Assembly (NCBI GenBank): GCA_902729315.2
Contig: CACVBZ020000006.1
Coordinates: 1 to 28,298, forward strand
Length of the DNA stretch: 28,298 nt
Direction: 5' to 3'
Source of the DNA: Spirodela intermedia
Lineage: Eukaryota > Streptophyta > Magnoliopsida > Alismatales > Araceae
Every line of letters begins with the position of its first letter. Positions within the stretch are counted from its first letter, which is position 1. The notes beneath the pieces are model-generated. The model ran no database searches. It was given only the letters and a program-made list of their open reading frames with translations, and was not told the origin of the DNA. The translations under genes were made by a program, and so were the position numbers. Below are positions 9,663 to 21,291 of the stretch, piece by piece.

Positions 9663-10111
9663 GGTGATTGCAATGTGAGTCAACCGTTACAAGAAACAGA
9701 CGAGATTATGGCTGTGGTTTGTATTGTTGCGGCCGTCCACATGCATCATTGATAGTGTTTATTTTCCTGATTAGCAAAGCATGCGTAATATTTGTTTATT
9801 TTTTCCAGTCTATTGAATGTACGAGATTAAACTCAGAATTTTTAATCAATCAGCAAATGGTTACTCCTTTCGATTGTTGGCAGAATTTGAGATTTTTGTA
9901 CTACTTGAACCCATTTATCTCCCGATATGGCCTACAATCTTACTCTGCATAATACCTGGGACTAACTTTTTCATTCAGTGTAGAGTTACGTATTAAACTC
10001 ATTGTCTCAACGGTTTCCTTCATGGCCTAAAAATAACCATCGAGCAAGAGATCATGAACGCAATATCTGTAAATCTTTTATAATGTTTTCTCACTATCAT
10101 GAATGCAATAT

Positions 10112-11019
10112 CAGGAACTTTTTGGCGCGCTTTCGCGGGATGTACCTGCCGTCCCCCGACGCCTATAAGACCTGGTGCTGGGCGTCTGGTGATCGTTCCT
10201 ATCAAGAAGCTTCTCGTGGACGTCTGGTGATCGTTCCTATCAAGAACCTGGTGAGTGCGCTGTTAGCCCCTTCTTTCCTCCTCCTGCCTTCTCCTCCTCG
10301 TTCCCCCAGCCCATCGCCCTTGCGGCATGGCAGGGGGCGTCCGGTAGCGCGACCGGGTCTACGTTGGCGTTCATCCCCGTGGAGAAGGTAATGCGCTCGG
10401 ACTCTTGAGCTTTACTCCGTCGACAAGGAGTCGGGAGTCTTTCCGTTTCTTGTTTTCCTTTTTCCCGAGATCTGTTGGAGGTATCTTGATTTGAGAGATT
10501 TTCTAGGGTTTCGTAATTCCACGGGTACGGACTGGATCTCTATTGTCCGGCCGTCAGCGTGATTGGGAAGGAGGGGGGGACTCCTCGGTCTTCCCAGGAG
10601 GAGACGGTCGGGGGTTAGGACTTGCGTGATTTGCTCGGAGAAGATCGCCCTTCGGGAGACGGCTGTGGTCAAAGCTCGCGAGCACGCCAAGTGGTTCGTC
10701 CTGGACATCTCTCTCTATTTCACGTGTTATTTTGATATCCCGGATGTGCTTCAATTGTCGTGTATCGAGATATGGTTTCCGGCGCTTTGTTGCTCCTGAG
10801 GGGCGACTTTTGCATGGCCGATTCACCGTCGGTGGCGGCAACCGGTGGTGCTTTCTCCTCGTCCTGGTTCTTATCCTTGTGCCATAAGACTAAGGACGCA
10901 GCAAAGAGGACGAGGCGGTGACGGCCGTGGAGAGGCAGGGAGAGAGGGCCATGAAGTGCGAAGCGGGAGACAAGGCTGCGGCCACAAAGCACCAGCAGTG
11001 CTTCGACAAGCTGGGGTGA
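10112..11019 (+). pseudogene. RING gene leader, exon-1 fragment and C-terminal tail (beta, unit 1)
   Basis: The leader 10112-10500 parallels that of alpha, with donor GTGGAGAAG|GTAATG (GT at 10388-10389) but a weaker acceptor (gagag, 10497). The exon-1 fragment (10599-10694) reads CVICSEKIALRETAV then VKAREHAKW, again with Arg in place of the third ligand Cys. After 122 unrelated bases the sequence resumes at 10817 inside the C-terminal part of the same gene family. It reads ERQGERAMKCEAGDKAAATKH, shown here as ERQGERAMKCEAG and DKAAATKH, and ends FDKLG-TGA (11017-11019). The whole RING second half and acidic middle are missing. The tail and its 3' flank (10817-11347) duplicate 7191-7714. Confidence 0.65.
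10183..10246 (+). repeat. Short 38-base tandem duplication in the beta leader
   Basis: A 26-base segment starting cgtctggtgatcgttcctat occurs at 10183-10208 and 10221-10246. The homologous alpha leader has only one related segment, so the duplication postdates the split of the two leaders. Copies are at 16201-16264, 22219-22282 and 28233-28296. Confidence 0.8.
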
Positions 11020-11461
11020 GGATAGGGGATGGATGGATTAATAGTCCCTGGGTGAGGGATGATGATGGCTCACTATTCGCCTCCTCCCTCCGCTCCCTTT
11101 CCTCCCCTTTTGCGGTGGTAATAAGGCTCGTAGATGCTGTTTGGCTGAGTGAGTAGCGAAAGGGAAAGCAGCCGCCATAGTCGTCGTTCTTCTGTGTTAT
11201 GTTGCTCTCTCCTTTTGTTGTTGTTGTCGTTGTCGTTGTTCTTCGCTGCGTTTCCCTATCGGCTCCGGTTTCGTTTGTGGGTGCGCTGTTATCTTCTTTG
11301 AACGTTATTCTTCTTCTCTGTTGTTCTTCATCTCCTGGACACCAGCTTCCCTCTCTTTCTTTATCTATATATATGCATCTCCCGCCTAGTCTCTCCCTCA
11401 CACACAAGCACGCTCAGATCCATCTTCTTCTCTGCTACGTGGAAGAGACGGGAGCTCGGGG

Positions 11462-11748
11462 CCTGTTCGGCCGGAAAAGGAACTCCTGCCTGCGGTCGCA
11501 CTTGCATTTGATGCACGTCGCCACTTCCTCCGACTCTTCCCCGGCCACCTCCCCGGAGGCGGCCCTCCCTCCTCCCGCCCACCCACCAGCCACCGATCGT
11601 CAAGAAACCCACAAGGCGCAGAAGAGAGGGAGAGAGAAAGAGACGGCAGCACTCTTTCGCGTTTGAGAACCCGTCGGAGTAGGTGGCGAAGGTGTGCGCC
11701 AAGTGCAACTGCGCCCGCAGGCAGGAGGTCCTTTACCACCCGGACAGG
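11462..11748. repeat. Inverted repeat with a Cys-rich motif (unit 2)
   Basis: Arms are 11462-11534 (minus reading) and 11673-11748 (plus reading), with the same Cys-rich motif as in unit 1. Flanks differ only by a c-to-t change in the loop. Confidence 0.65.
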
Positions 11749-12248
11749 GACTACGCCCAAGGACGGGCTACGCCGAGGTTCTCATCCTGAGGTGGGTCCC
11801 GTCGGCGCCGATGTCCGGAAGGTGTACTGCTCATCCCACAGGTAATTCTCTGCTTCCCAAAGCTAATGGGTCCAGGAAAAATGATTGAATGAAAAGTGGA
11901 GTGGAGGCCTTTTTCTTAGAAAGAGATCACGAGAGATAGATAGCGAGGGGGAGAGAGAGAGAGAGAGAGACAGAGAGATACCTGTGTCCTTCTCTGCCGG
12001 TTGCGCCGTCGTCCTGCTCGACCTGGCTAAAAAAAGAGGAATAAGCCGTCGGGAGAACTAAACCCACTTATGGCGGCACCCTCTTCTCTCTCTCACCCAC
12101 TCGCTCACACACACACAGTCGGGGATCTCGGTTTGGACTCTGATTTCTTCTTTCATTTATATCTGACTGATATACACAACAAAAAATTGGCAGGCAAGCA
12201 TATGGGCACTATGGTCTCCGTGATTACACGAAACAAAAGGTAAATAAT

Positions 12249-12785
12249 GCCGCCTTGTCCACCACTTCCCTCTTCGTGGCCTTGTTTGCCCGCCTCCCCA
12301 ACACCACCTCCACCACCCCCCCTTTTTCCAGCTTCTTGTCCCTATGGGTCGAGGACGAGGGCGGTGAGGAGAACAAGCTGTTGGTTTCTGCTGTCGGCTG
12401 GGGATGGGCGCGCCGCCGGAGCACTGCCAGTTCAACGGTTGGGCCTCCGTGTGGTTGGCCCTGATGTGGCCGTTGTCGCCCCGCCACCTTGTGTTTGATG
12501 AGCAGAATGGAGGTCCGGGCGTCGACATAGCTGTCGCGCTCTATATCATTCTCCTCTTCTCATCCTCCAATCCACCGTAGTAATAATGCTGGTGGTTGTT
12601 GAGGTCCTCCTCCGACGCCTTCTGGCCATCCACCGGCACCGAGTGGGGCACGAACCATTCGGCCCTCAGGAGCAGGTGTCCAAGGTTGGGTGGACGATGA
12701 GCACCTCGAAGGACGGCTTGCACTGCGGACAGGTTGGGTTCTTGTCCCTGTACGACGCCCATCTCAGGGTGCCGGTGGCGCCGAA
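12249..12785 (-). pseudogene. RING exon-2 pseudogene, minus strand (gamma, unit 2)
   Basis: Counterpart of the unit 1 fragment at 6211-6747 with the same Cys-to-Gly changes, frame breaks and missing block. One proline/leucine-tract base differs (ccccccctttttcc for cccccccttttcc). Confidence 0.72.
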
Positions 12786-12850
12786 GGAGAAAGAAAGTGT
12801 GGAGAAATAAACGGCTTCGTGCTATTTATTCTCCACTCTTCCCCTCCCAG

Positions 12851-13431
12851 TCTGCGTCACCTGCACCATGAGCTGGGCTTCCTGCAAGGACAGGAACCCG
12901 ACCTTCCCGCCTTGCAAGCTACCCTTCGGATTCCTCATCATCCACCGGATCCCGGACGCCTACTCCTGAGGGCCTAGTGGATTATGCCATTGTCGGCGCC
13001 GGTGGATGACCAAGAGGCGACGGAGGAGGACCTCAGCCAGTGTCAGTATGCTTACTGAGGCGGATTGGAGGAGGAAGAGGAGGAGGACCTCACCAGGAGC
13101 TCGAGGAGCACTAATACGTCGCCCCCAGGTCGTCCACTCTGCTCCTCAGCAGCAGGCGGTGGGGTGACCATGGCCATATCAGGGCCGGCCACAAGGAGGT
13201 TCGGCCGGTGAACTAGTGGGGCCTCTGACGACGCCGATTCACCGTCGGTGGCGGCAACCAGTGGGGCTTTCTCGTCCTGGTTCTTATCCTTGTCCCATAA
13301 GACTAAGGACGCAGCAGAGAGGACGAGGTGTGACGGCGGTGGAGAGGCAGGCAAAGAGGGCCATGAAGTGGAAAGCGGGAGACAAGGCTGCGGCCACAAA
13401 GCACCGGCAGTGCTTCGACAAGCTGGGGTGA
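12851..13431 (+). pseudogene. RING exon-2 pseudogene, plus strand (delta, unit 2)
   Basis: Counterpart of 6813-7393, with the same acceptor, TFPPC change, stops and terminal TGA. I noticed no difference from unit 1 in this stretch. Confidence 0.74.
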
Positions 13432-14108
13432 GGATAGGGGATGGATGGATTAATAGTCCCTGGGTGAGGGATGACGGTGGCTCACTATTCGCCTCCTCCC
13501 TCGGCTCCCTTTCCCCCTCTTTTGTGGTGGTAACAAGGCCTGTAGATGCTGCTTGGCTGAGTGAGTAGCGAAAGGGAAAGCAGCCGCCATAGTCGTCGCT
13601 CTTCTGTGTTATGTTGCTCTCTCCTTTTGTTGTGGTCGTTCTTCTTTGCTGCGTTTCCCTATCGGCTCTGGTTTGGTATGTGGGCGGGCTGTTCTTTTTT
13701 CTTGGCGTTATTCTTCTTATTTGCTCGTTGTCTTCCATTTACTAGACATCAGCATATTTTCTCGCGTGCTTGGTCACGTTGTGATCTGTGGTTTTTCAAC
13801 CACTGGAAGCTGTTTAAGAGTGAACGGAGAGAGAGAGAGAGAGAGAGGGAGAGAGGGAGAGAGAGATTCATAGTAAAAGGTAGAGAAAGTCTTTGGGCAC
13901 TGAAGGCTCGAGACCCGGGGGGTTCCACACCGTCCATGGACACGCTAAGCTCATGAGTCATCGACTATAAACAAAGATATCCATGAGCACAATGGTTCTA
14001 AAATTTTCTATGAACCCATTTTCTACGAATTTTTAATGGTGCTTTCTCATTATCACCTGATTTTAAAACTTTATTCGTGAATTTAGGCAAATATCAATAT
14101 ACTCTTAC

Positions 14109-14222
14109 CTGACAGTGGAACATCTTGTCTGCTTGGTAATGGCGTGCTTCCTTATCCTTCACACAATATATGAAAATTATTGGCAAAAGCATAGCAGATA
14201 CGTAATACAGCATTTCAAAAAG
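14109..14222 (-). pseudogene. Exon-like cassette, minus strand (unit 2)
   Basis: Identical to the unit 1 cassette, with both splice signals kept. Confidence 0.4.
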
Positions 14223-14637
14223 CTAAGTAAGAACACAATTTTAAATCTGGCTTTTTCTCCCAAGGATGCATCTTTCCTCTGTTTATGCCGTGTGTGAAAT
14301 CTCCAGTCATTCACCGTCGGCATGATTGATATCACCTCAATAATACCGGAGAAACAATAAAATATAATCGGCATAAGATAACCGCTCTAATAAAATAGAA
14401 TCCTGGGTGTCCACCAGTTTCGACCCTGTTTTTATTTTCTTAATTTTCTCATTTTACGTAGTCTACCGTGTTTTTGTTATTTATGTCCTACAGAGTGGAC
14501 AAGCATGGAAAGTTATTCCACGGACGGGAAGGGCTTATTAAAAATGCACGCAATTGCGCTAGTACACGATCGTCGCCAACCTCCGTCGGCCTCACAGTGA
14601 GGCAGTGCTGTTGAGGTAAGCGCACATGATTCTTGCA

Positions 14638-15273
14638 GAACCCACATGAACTTTTTGGTGCATCTTCGGGGGATCCACCTGCCGCCCCTACCGCCCCTGC
14701 CGCCTACAAAATCCTCCTGCTGCGTCTGATCTGTCTTCCGGTGATCGTACAAATCTGAAAGCCGTTCTTGGACGCTGTCTGTGGCGGGCGAACGCGGTGC
14801 GGGCCCCATCTTCCCTCCTCCCTCCTCCTTCCCCCCGCGCATCGCGCGTCCGATAGCGCGACCGGCTCTACGTCGGCGGTCGCCCCTGTGGAGAAGGTAA
14901 TGTGCTCTGAGTCTGCGAATCTTGTGATTTACTCCGTTGAAGAGCTGAGTCGCCGGGGACGGTGTTGGCGACGGGGTCTTTCCGTTTCTTGCTTTCCTTT
15001 TTCCCTTGATCTGTTGGGGGTATCTTGATTTGACAGATTCTGTATCGCTTCGTAATCCCACGGGCATGGAATGGATCTGTATTGTCAGGCCGTCCGCGTG
15101 ATCGGGAGGGAGGAGGAGATTCCTGGGTCTTCTCTGGAGGTGTCGGTCAGGAGTGGGATTTTGCGCGATTTGCTTGGAGAAGATCGTTCAGGAGACGGCT
15201 GTGGCCAAAGCTCGCGAGCACGCCTAGTGGTTTTTAATTCCTCTCGTTAGTTTTCTTGGACACCTCTCCATCC
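14638..15273 (+). pseudogene. RING leader plus exon-1 fragment (alpha, unit 2)
   Basis: Same as unit 1, with the coding fragment at 15138-15227 ending in TAG. One leader-intron base differs (cttgctttcc). Confidence 0.65.
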
Positions 15274-16129
15274 CTCTTGCTAGTATTTAACCCTATCTGG
15301 TTTCTCTCTCTCTCTCTTTCTCTGGCACACGCACTCTCTCTCTCTCTCTCCCTCTCTACTGTCCTCGGAGTTCCCCGAGTCCACGGTTCGTAGTCCGCTC
15401 TCCGCCTTGGAGAAGATCGTCGTCGTCTAGATCGCGAGAGCCTTTGTCCGGTTGCGTCGCCACTGTCTCGTCATCTACAGTGCCCAATCATCTCTTCTCC
15501 CTCTCCCTTTTATTATCTAAATCTCTCGTGTTTCTCTCGAGCATCATAAACCACCTTACGTCCACCACCGTTTAAATCTCTCGTGTGTCGTTACCCTGCT
15601 GAAGCACACACAAGTTGTTTCTTGTTCTCCATGTGCGGCGATGTTTACTCTGACAAAGCAAGTCAAATCTCATTTGACTTGGTGATTGCAATGTGAGTCA
15701 ACCGTTACAAGAAACAGACGAGATTATGGCTGTGGTTTGTATTGTTGCGGCCGTCCACATGCATCATTGATAGTGTTTATTTTCCTGATTAGCAAAGCAT
15801 GCGTAATATTTGTTTATTTTTTCCAGTCTATTGAATGTACGAGATTAAACTCAGAATTTTTAATCAATCAGCAAATGGTTACTCCTTTCGATTGTTGGCA
15901 GAATTTGAGATTTTTGTACTACTTGAACCCATTTATCTCCCGATATGGCCTACAATCTTACTCTGCATAATACCTGGGACTAACTTTTTCATTCAGTGTA
16001 GAGTTACGTATTAAACTCATTGTCTCAACGGTTTCCTTCATGGCCTAAAAATAACCATCGAGCAAGAGATCATGAACGCAATATCTGTAAATCTTTTATA
16101 ATGTTTTCTCACTATCATGAATGCAATAT

Positions 16130-17037
16130 CAGGAACTTTTTGGCGCGCTTTCGCGGGATGTACCTGCCGTCCCCCGACGCCTATAAGACCTGGTGCTGGG
16201 CGTCTGGTGATCGTTCCTATCAAGAAGCTTCTCGTGGACGTCTGGTGATCGTTCCTATCAAGAACCTGGTGAGTGCGCTGTTAGCCCCTTCTTTCCTCCT
16301 CCTGCCTTCTCCTCCTCGTTCCCCCAGCCCATCGCCCTTGCGGCATGGCAGGGGGCGTCCGGTAGCGCGACCGGGTCTACGTTGGCGTTCATCCCCGTGG
16401 AGAAGGTAATGCGCTCGGACTCTTGAGCTTTACTCCGTCGACAAGGAGTCGGGAGTCTTTCCGTTTCTTGTTTTCCTTTTTCCCGAGATCTGTTGGAGGT
16501 ATCTTGATTTGAGAGATTTTCTAGGGTTTCGTAATTCCACGGGTACGGACTGGATCTCTATTGTCCGGCCGTCAGCGTGATTGGGAAGGAGGGGGGGACT
16601 CCTCGGTCTTCCCAGGAGGAGACGGTCGGGGGTTAGGACTTGCGTGATTTGCTCGGAGAAGATCGCCCTTCGGGAGACGGCTGTGGTCAAAGCTCGCGAG
16701 CACGCCAAGTGGTTCGTCCTGGACATCTCTCTCTATTTCACGTGTTATTTTGATATCCCGGATGTGCTTCAATTGTCGTGTATCGAGATATGGTTTCCGG
16801 CGCTTTGTTGCTCCTGAGGGGCGACTTTTGCATGGCCGATTCACCGTCGGTGGCGGCAACCGGTGGTGCTTTCTCCTCGTCCTGGTTCTTATCCTTGTGC
16901 CATAAGACTAAGGACGCAGCAAAGAGGACGAGGCGGTGACGGCCGTGGAGAGGCAGGGAGAGAGGGCCATGAAGTGCGAAGCGGGAGACAAGGCTGCGGC
17001 CACAAAGCACCAGCAGTGCTTCGACAAGCTGGGGTGA
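16130..17037 (+). pseudogene. RING leader, exon 1 and tail (beta, unit 2)
   Basis: Same as unit 1; exon fragment about 16617-16712 and tail 16835-17037 ending in TGA. Confidence 0.65.
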
Positions 17038-17479
17038 GGATAGGGGATGGATGGATTAATAGTCCCTGGGTGAGGGATGATGATGGCTCACTATTCGCCT
17101 CCTCCCTCCGCTCCCTTTCCTCCCCTTTTGCGGTGGTAATAAGGCTCGTAGATGCTGTTTGGCTGAGTGAGTAGCGAAAGGGAAAGCAGCCGCCATAGTC
17201 GTCGTTCTTCTGTGTTATGTTGCTCTCTCCTTTTGTTGTTGTTGTCGTTGTCGTTGTTCTTCGCTGCGTTTCCCTATCGGCTCCGGTTTCGTTTGTGGGT
17301 GCGCTGTTATCTTCTTTGAACGTTATTCTTCTTCTCTGTTGTTCTTCATCTCCTGGACACCAGCTTCCCTCTCTTTCTTTATCTATATATATGCATCTCC
17401 CGCCTAGTCTCTCCCTCACACACAAGCACGCTCAGATCCATCTTCTTCTCTGCTACGTGGAAGAGACGGGAGCTCGGGG

Positions 17480-17766
17480 CCTGTTCGGCCGGAAAAGGAA
17501 CTCCTGCCTGCGGTCGCACTTGCATTTGATGCACGTCGCCACTTCCTCCGACTCTTCCCCGGCCACCTCCCCGGAGGCGGCCCTCCCTCCTCCCGCCCAC
17601 CCACCAGCCACCGATCGTCAAGAAACCCACAAGGCGCAGAAGAGAGGGAGAGAGAAAGAGACGGCAGCACTCTTTCGCGTTTGAGAACCCGTCGGAGTAG
17701 GTGGCGAAGGTGTGCGCCAAGTGCAACTGCGCCCGCAGGCAGGAGGTCCTTTACCACCCGGACAGG
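17480..17766. repeat. Inverted repeat with a Cys-rich motif (unit 3)
   Basis: Arms are 17480-17552 and 17691-17766. The sequence matches unit 2. Confidence 0.65.
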
Positions 17767-18266
17767 GACTACGCCCAAGGACGGGCTACGCCGAGGTTCT
17801 CATCCTGAGGTGGGTCCCGTCGGCGCCGATGTCCGGAAGGTGTACTGCTCATCCCACAGGTAATTCTCTGCTTCCCAAAGCTAATGGGTCCAGGAAAAAT
17901 GATTGAATGAAAAGTGGAGTGGAGGCCTTTTTCTTAGAAAGAGATCACGAGAGATAGATAGCGAGGGGGAGAGAGAGAGAGAGAGAGACAGAGAGATACC
18001 TGTGTCCTTCTCTGCCGGTTGCGCCGTCGTCCTGCTCGACCTGGCTAAAAAAAGAGGAATAAGCCGTCGGGAGAACTAAACCCACTTATGGCGGCACCCT
18101 CTTCTCTCTCTCACCCACTCGCTCACACACACACAGTCGGGGATCTCGGTTTGGACTCTGATTTCTTCTTTCATTTATATCTGACTGATATACACAACAA
18201 AAAATTGGCAGGCAAGCATATGGGCACTATGGTCTCCGTGATTACACGAAACAAAAGGTAAATAAT

Positions 18267-18803
18267 GCCGCCTTGTCCACCACTTCCCTCTTCGTGGCCT
18301 TGTTTGCCCGCCTCCCCAACACCACCTCCACCACCCCCCCTTTTTCCAGCTTCTTGTCCCTATGGGTCGAGGACGAGGGCGGTGAGGAGAACAAGCTGTT
18401 GGTTTCTGCTGTCGGCTGGGGATGGGCGCGCCGCCGGAGCACTGCCAGTTCAACGGTTGGGCCTCCGTGTGGTTGGCCCTGATGTGGCCGTTGTCGCCCC
18501 GCCACCTTGTGTTTGATGAGCAGAATGGAGGTCCGGGCGTCGACATAGCTGTCGCGCTCTATATCATTCTCCTCTTCTCATCCTCCAATCCACCGTAGTA
18601 ATAATGCTGGTGGTTGTTGAGGTCCTCCTCCGACGCCTTCTGGCCATCCACCGGCACCGAGTGGGGCACGAACCATTCGGCCCTCAGGAGCAGGTGTCCA
18701 AGGTTGGGTGGACGATGAGCACCTCGAAGGACGGCTTGCACTGCGGACAGGTTGGGTTCTTGTCCCTGTACGACGCCCATCTCAGGGTGCCGGTGGCGCC
18801 GAA
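18267..18803 (-). pseudogene. RING exon-2 pseudogene, minus strand (gamma, unit 3)
   Basis: Same as the unit 2 copy, including both lost Cys ligands and the frame breaks. Confidence 0.72.
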
Positions 18804-18868
18804 GGAGAAAGAAAGTGTGGAGAAATAAACGGCTTCGTGCTATTTATTCTCCACTCTTCCCCTCCCAG

Positions 18869-19449
18869 TCTGCGTCACCTGCACCATGAGCTGGGCTTCC
18901 TGCAAGGACAGGAACCCGACCTTCCCGCCTTGCAAGCTACCCTTCGGATTCCTCATCATCCACCGGATCCCGGACGCCTACTCCTGAGGGCCTAGTGGAT
19001 TATGCCATTGTCGGCGCCGGTGGATGACCAAGAGGCGACGGAGGAGGACCTCAGCCAGTGTCAGTATGCTTACTGAGGCGGATTGGAGGAGGAAGAGGAG
19101 GAGGACCTCACCAGGAGCTCGAGGAGCACTAATACGTCGCCCCCAGGTCGTCCACTCTGCTCCTCAGCAGCAGGCGGTGGGGTGACCATGGCCATATCAG
19201 GGCCGGCCACAAGGAGGTTCGGCCGGTGAACTAGTGGGGCCTCTGACGACGCCGATTCACCGTCGGTGGCGGCAACCAGTGGGGCTTTCTCGTCCTGGTT
19301 CTTATCCTTGTCCCATAAGACTAAGGACGCAGCAGAGAGGACGAGGTGTGACGGCGGTGGAGAGGCAGGCAAAGAGGGCCATGAAGTGGAAAGCGGGAGA
19401 CAAGGCTGCGGCCACAAAGCACCGGCAGTGCTTCGACAAGCTGGGGTGA
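18869..19449 (+). pseudogene. RING exon-2 pseudogene, plus strand (delta, unit 3)
   Basis: Same as the unit 2 copy, with acceptor AG at 18867-18868 and stop at 19447-19449. Confidence 0.74.
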
Positions 19450-19843
19450 GGATAGGGGATGGATGGATTAATAGTCCCTGGGTGAGGGATGACGGTGGCT
19501 CACTATTCGCCTCCTCCCTCGGCTCCCTTTCCCCCTCTTTTGTGGTGGTAACAAGGCCTGTAGATGCTGCTTGGCTGAGTGAGTAGCGAAAGGGAAAGCA
19601 GCCGCCATAGTCGTCGCTCTTCTGTGTTATGTTGCTCTCTCCTTTTGTTGTGGTCGTTCTTCTTTGCTGCGTTTCCCTATCGGCTCTGGTTTGGTATGTG
19701 GGCGGGCTGTTCTTTTTTCTTGGCGTTATTCTTCTTATTTGCTCGTTGTCTTCCATTTACTAGACATCAGCATATTTTCTTGCGTGCTTGGTCACGTTGT
19801 GATCTGTGGTTTTTCAACCACTGGAAGCTGTTTAAGAGTGAAC

Positions 19844-19874
<31 letters not shown>

Positions 19875-20127
19875 GGAGAGAGAGATTCATAGTAAAAGGT
19901 AGAGAAAGTCTTTGGGCACTGAAGGCTCGAGACCCGGGGGGTTCCACACCGTCCATGGACACGCTAAGCTCATGAGTCATCGACTATAAACAAAGATATC
20001 AATGAGCACAATGGTTCTAAAATTTTCTATGAACCCATTTTCTACGAATTTTTAATGGTGCTTTCTCATTATCACCTGATTTTAAAACTTTATTCGTGAA
20101 TTTAGGCAAATATCAATATACTCTTAC

Positions 20128-20241
20128 CTGACAGTGGAACATCTTGTCTGCTTGGTAATGGCGTGCTTCCTTATCCTTCACACAATATATGAAAATTATT
20201 GGCAAAAGCATAGCAGATACGTAATACAGCATTTCAAAAAG
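20128..20241 (-). pseudogene. Exon-like cassette, minus strand (unit 3)
   Basis: Identical to the unit 1 cassette, with both splice signals kept. Confidence 0.4.
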
Positions 20242-20656
20242 CTAAGTAAGAACACAATTTTAAATCTGGCTTTTTCTCCCAAGGATGCATCTTTCCTCTG
20301 TTTATGCCGTGTGTGAAATCTCCAGTCATTCACCGTCGGCATGATTGATATCACCTCAATAATACCGGAGAAACAATAAAATATAATCGGCATAAGATAA
20401 CCGCTCTAATAAAATAGAATCCTGGGTGTCCACCAGTTTCGACCCTGTTTTTATTTTCTTAATTTTCTCATTTTACGTAGTCTACCGTGTTTTTGTTATT
20501 TATGTCCTACAGAGTGGACAAGCATGGAAAGTTATTCCACGGACGGGAAGGGCTTATTAAAAATGCACGCAATTGCGCTAGTACACGATCGTCGCCAACC
20601 TCCGTCGGCCTCACAGTGAGGCAGTGCTGTTGAGGTAAGCGCACATGATTCTTGCA

Positions 20657-21291
20657 GAACCCACATGAACTTTTTGGTGCATCTTCGGGGGATCCACCTG
20701 CCGCCCCTACCGCCCCTGCCGCCTACAAAATCCTCCTGCTGCGTCTGATCTGTCTTCCGGTGATCGTACAAATCTGAAAGCCGTTCTTGGACGCTGTCTG
20801 TGGCGGGCGAACGCGGTGCGGGCCCCATCTTCCCTCCTCCCTCCTCCTTCCCCCCGCGCATCGCGCGTCCGATAGCGCGACCGGCTCTACGTCGGCGGTC
20901 GCCCCTGTGGAGAAGGTAATGTGCTCTGAGTCTGCGAATCTTGTGATTTACTCCGTTGAAGAGCTGAGTCGCCGGGGACGGTGTTGGCGACGGGGTCTTT
21001 CCGTTTCTTGTTTTCCTTTTTCCCTTGATCTGTTGGGGGTATCTTGATTTGACAGATTCTGTATCGCTTCGTAATCCCACGGGCATGGAATGGATCTGTA
21101 TTGTCAGGCCGTCCGCGTGATCGGGAGGGAGGAGGAGATTCCTGGGTCTTCTCTGGAGGTGTCGGTCAGGAGTGGGATTTGCGCGATTTGCTTGGAGAAG
21201 ATCGTTCAGGAGACGGCTGTGGCCAAAGCTCGCGAGCACGCCTAGTGGTTTTTAATTCCTCTCGTTAGTTTTCTTGGACACCTCTCCATCC
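20657..21291 (+). pseudogene. RING leader plus exon-1 fragment (alpha, unit 3)
   Basis: Same as unit 1 except for one deleted T just before the first RING Cys (gggatttgcgcg, about 21179). This shifts the frame and, on the opposite strand, fuses two frames into a chance 235-codon open frame. Confidence 0.65.

Larger units (their letters stand above)
9256..10111. other. Spacer between the two leader copies; no recognisable gene
   Basis: This begins with the CT tract and becomes AT-rich. A 94-codon plus-strand open frame (9668-9952) is identical in all units, but so is nearly everything else, and it has no motif I recognise. A 9-base perfect palindrome (9642-9662) and a 17-base direct repeat with one mismatch (10051-10067 and 10096-10112) are the only structures seen. 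Equivalent spacers start at 15274, 21292 and 27306. Confidence 0.6.
5068..11102 (+). repeat. Array unit 1 (6035 bp)
   Basis: The first ~50 bases differ from the matching part of other units (aataagttttgtaaatactg against aataaggctcgtagatgctg), as expected at an array edge. Layout: promoter 5331-5339, Cys-rich inverted repeat 5427-5713, RING inverted repeat 6211-7393, GA tract 7788-7849, minus exon cassette 8091-8204, leader and RING exon alpha 8620-9255, spacer 9256-10111, leader and RING exon beta 10112-10720, RING tail 10817-11019 with conserved 3' flank. It is longer than units 2-3 mainly because of a longer GA tract. Confidence 0.93.
11103..17120 (+). repeat. Array unit 2 (6018 bp)
   Basis: Same content and order as unit 1. 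Differences noticed are few and mostly single bases: ctccctcc for ctcccccc near 11568, an extra a in gctaatggg near 11866, ttggcagg for ttggaagg near 12189, ctcgcg for cttgcg near 13761, and cttgctttcc near 14991. The GA tract is shorter (13825-13867). Confidence 0.95.

Noticed and set aside
20532-21239. 235-codon minus-strand open frame unique to unit 3
   Set aside because: It arises from a single T deletion near 21179 that joins frames which are separate in the other units. It runs antisense to the RING leader and exon 1.
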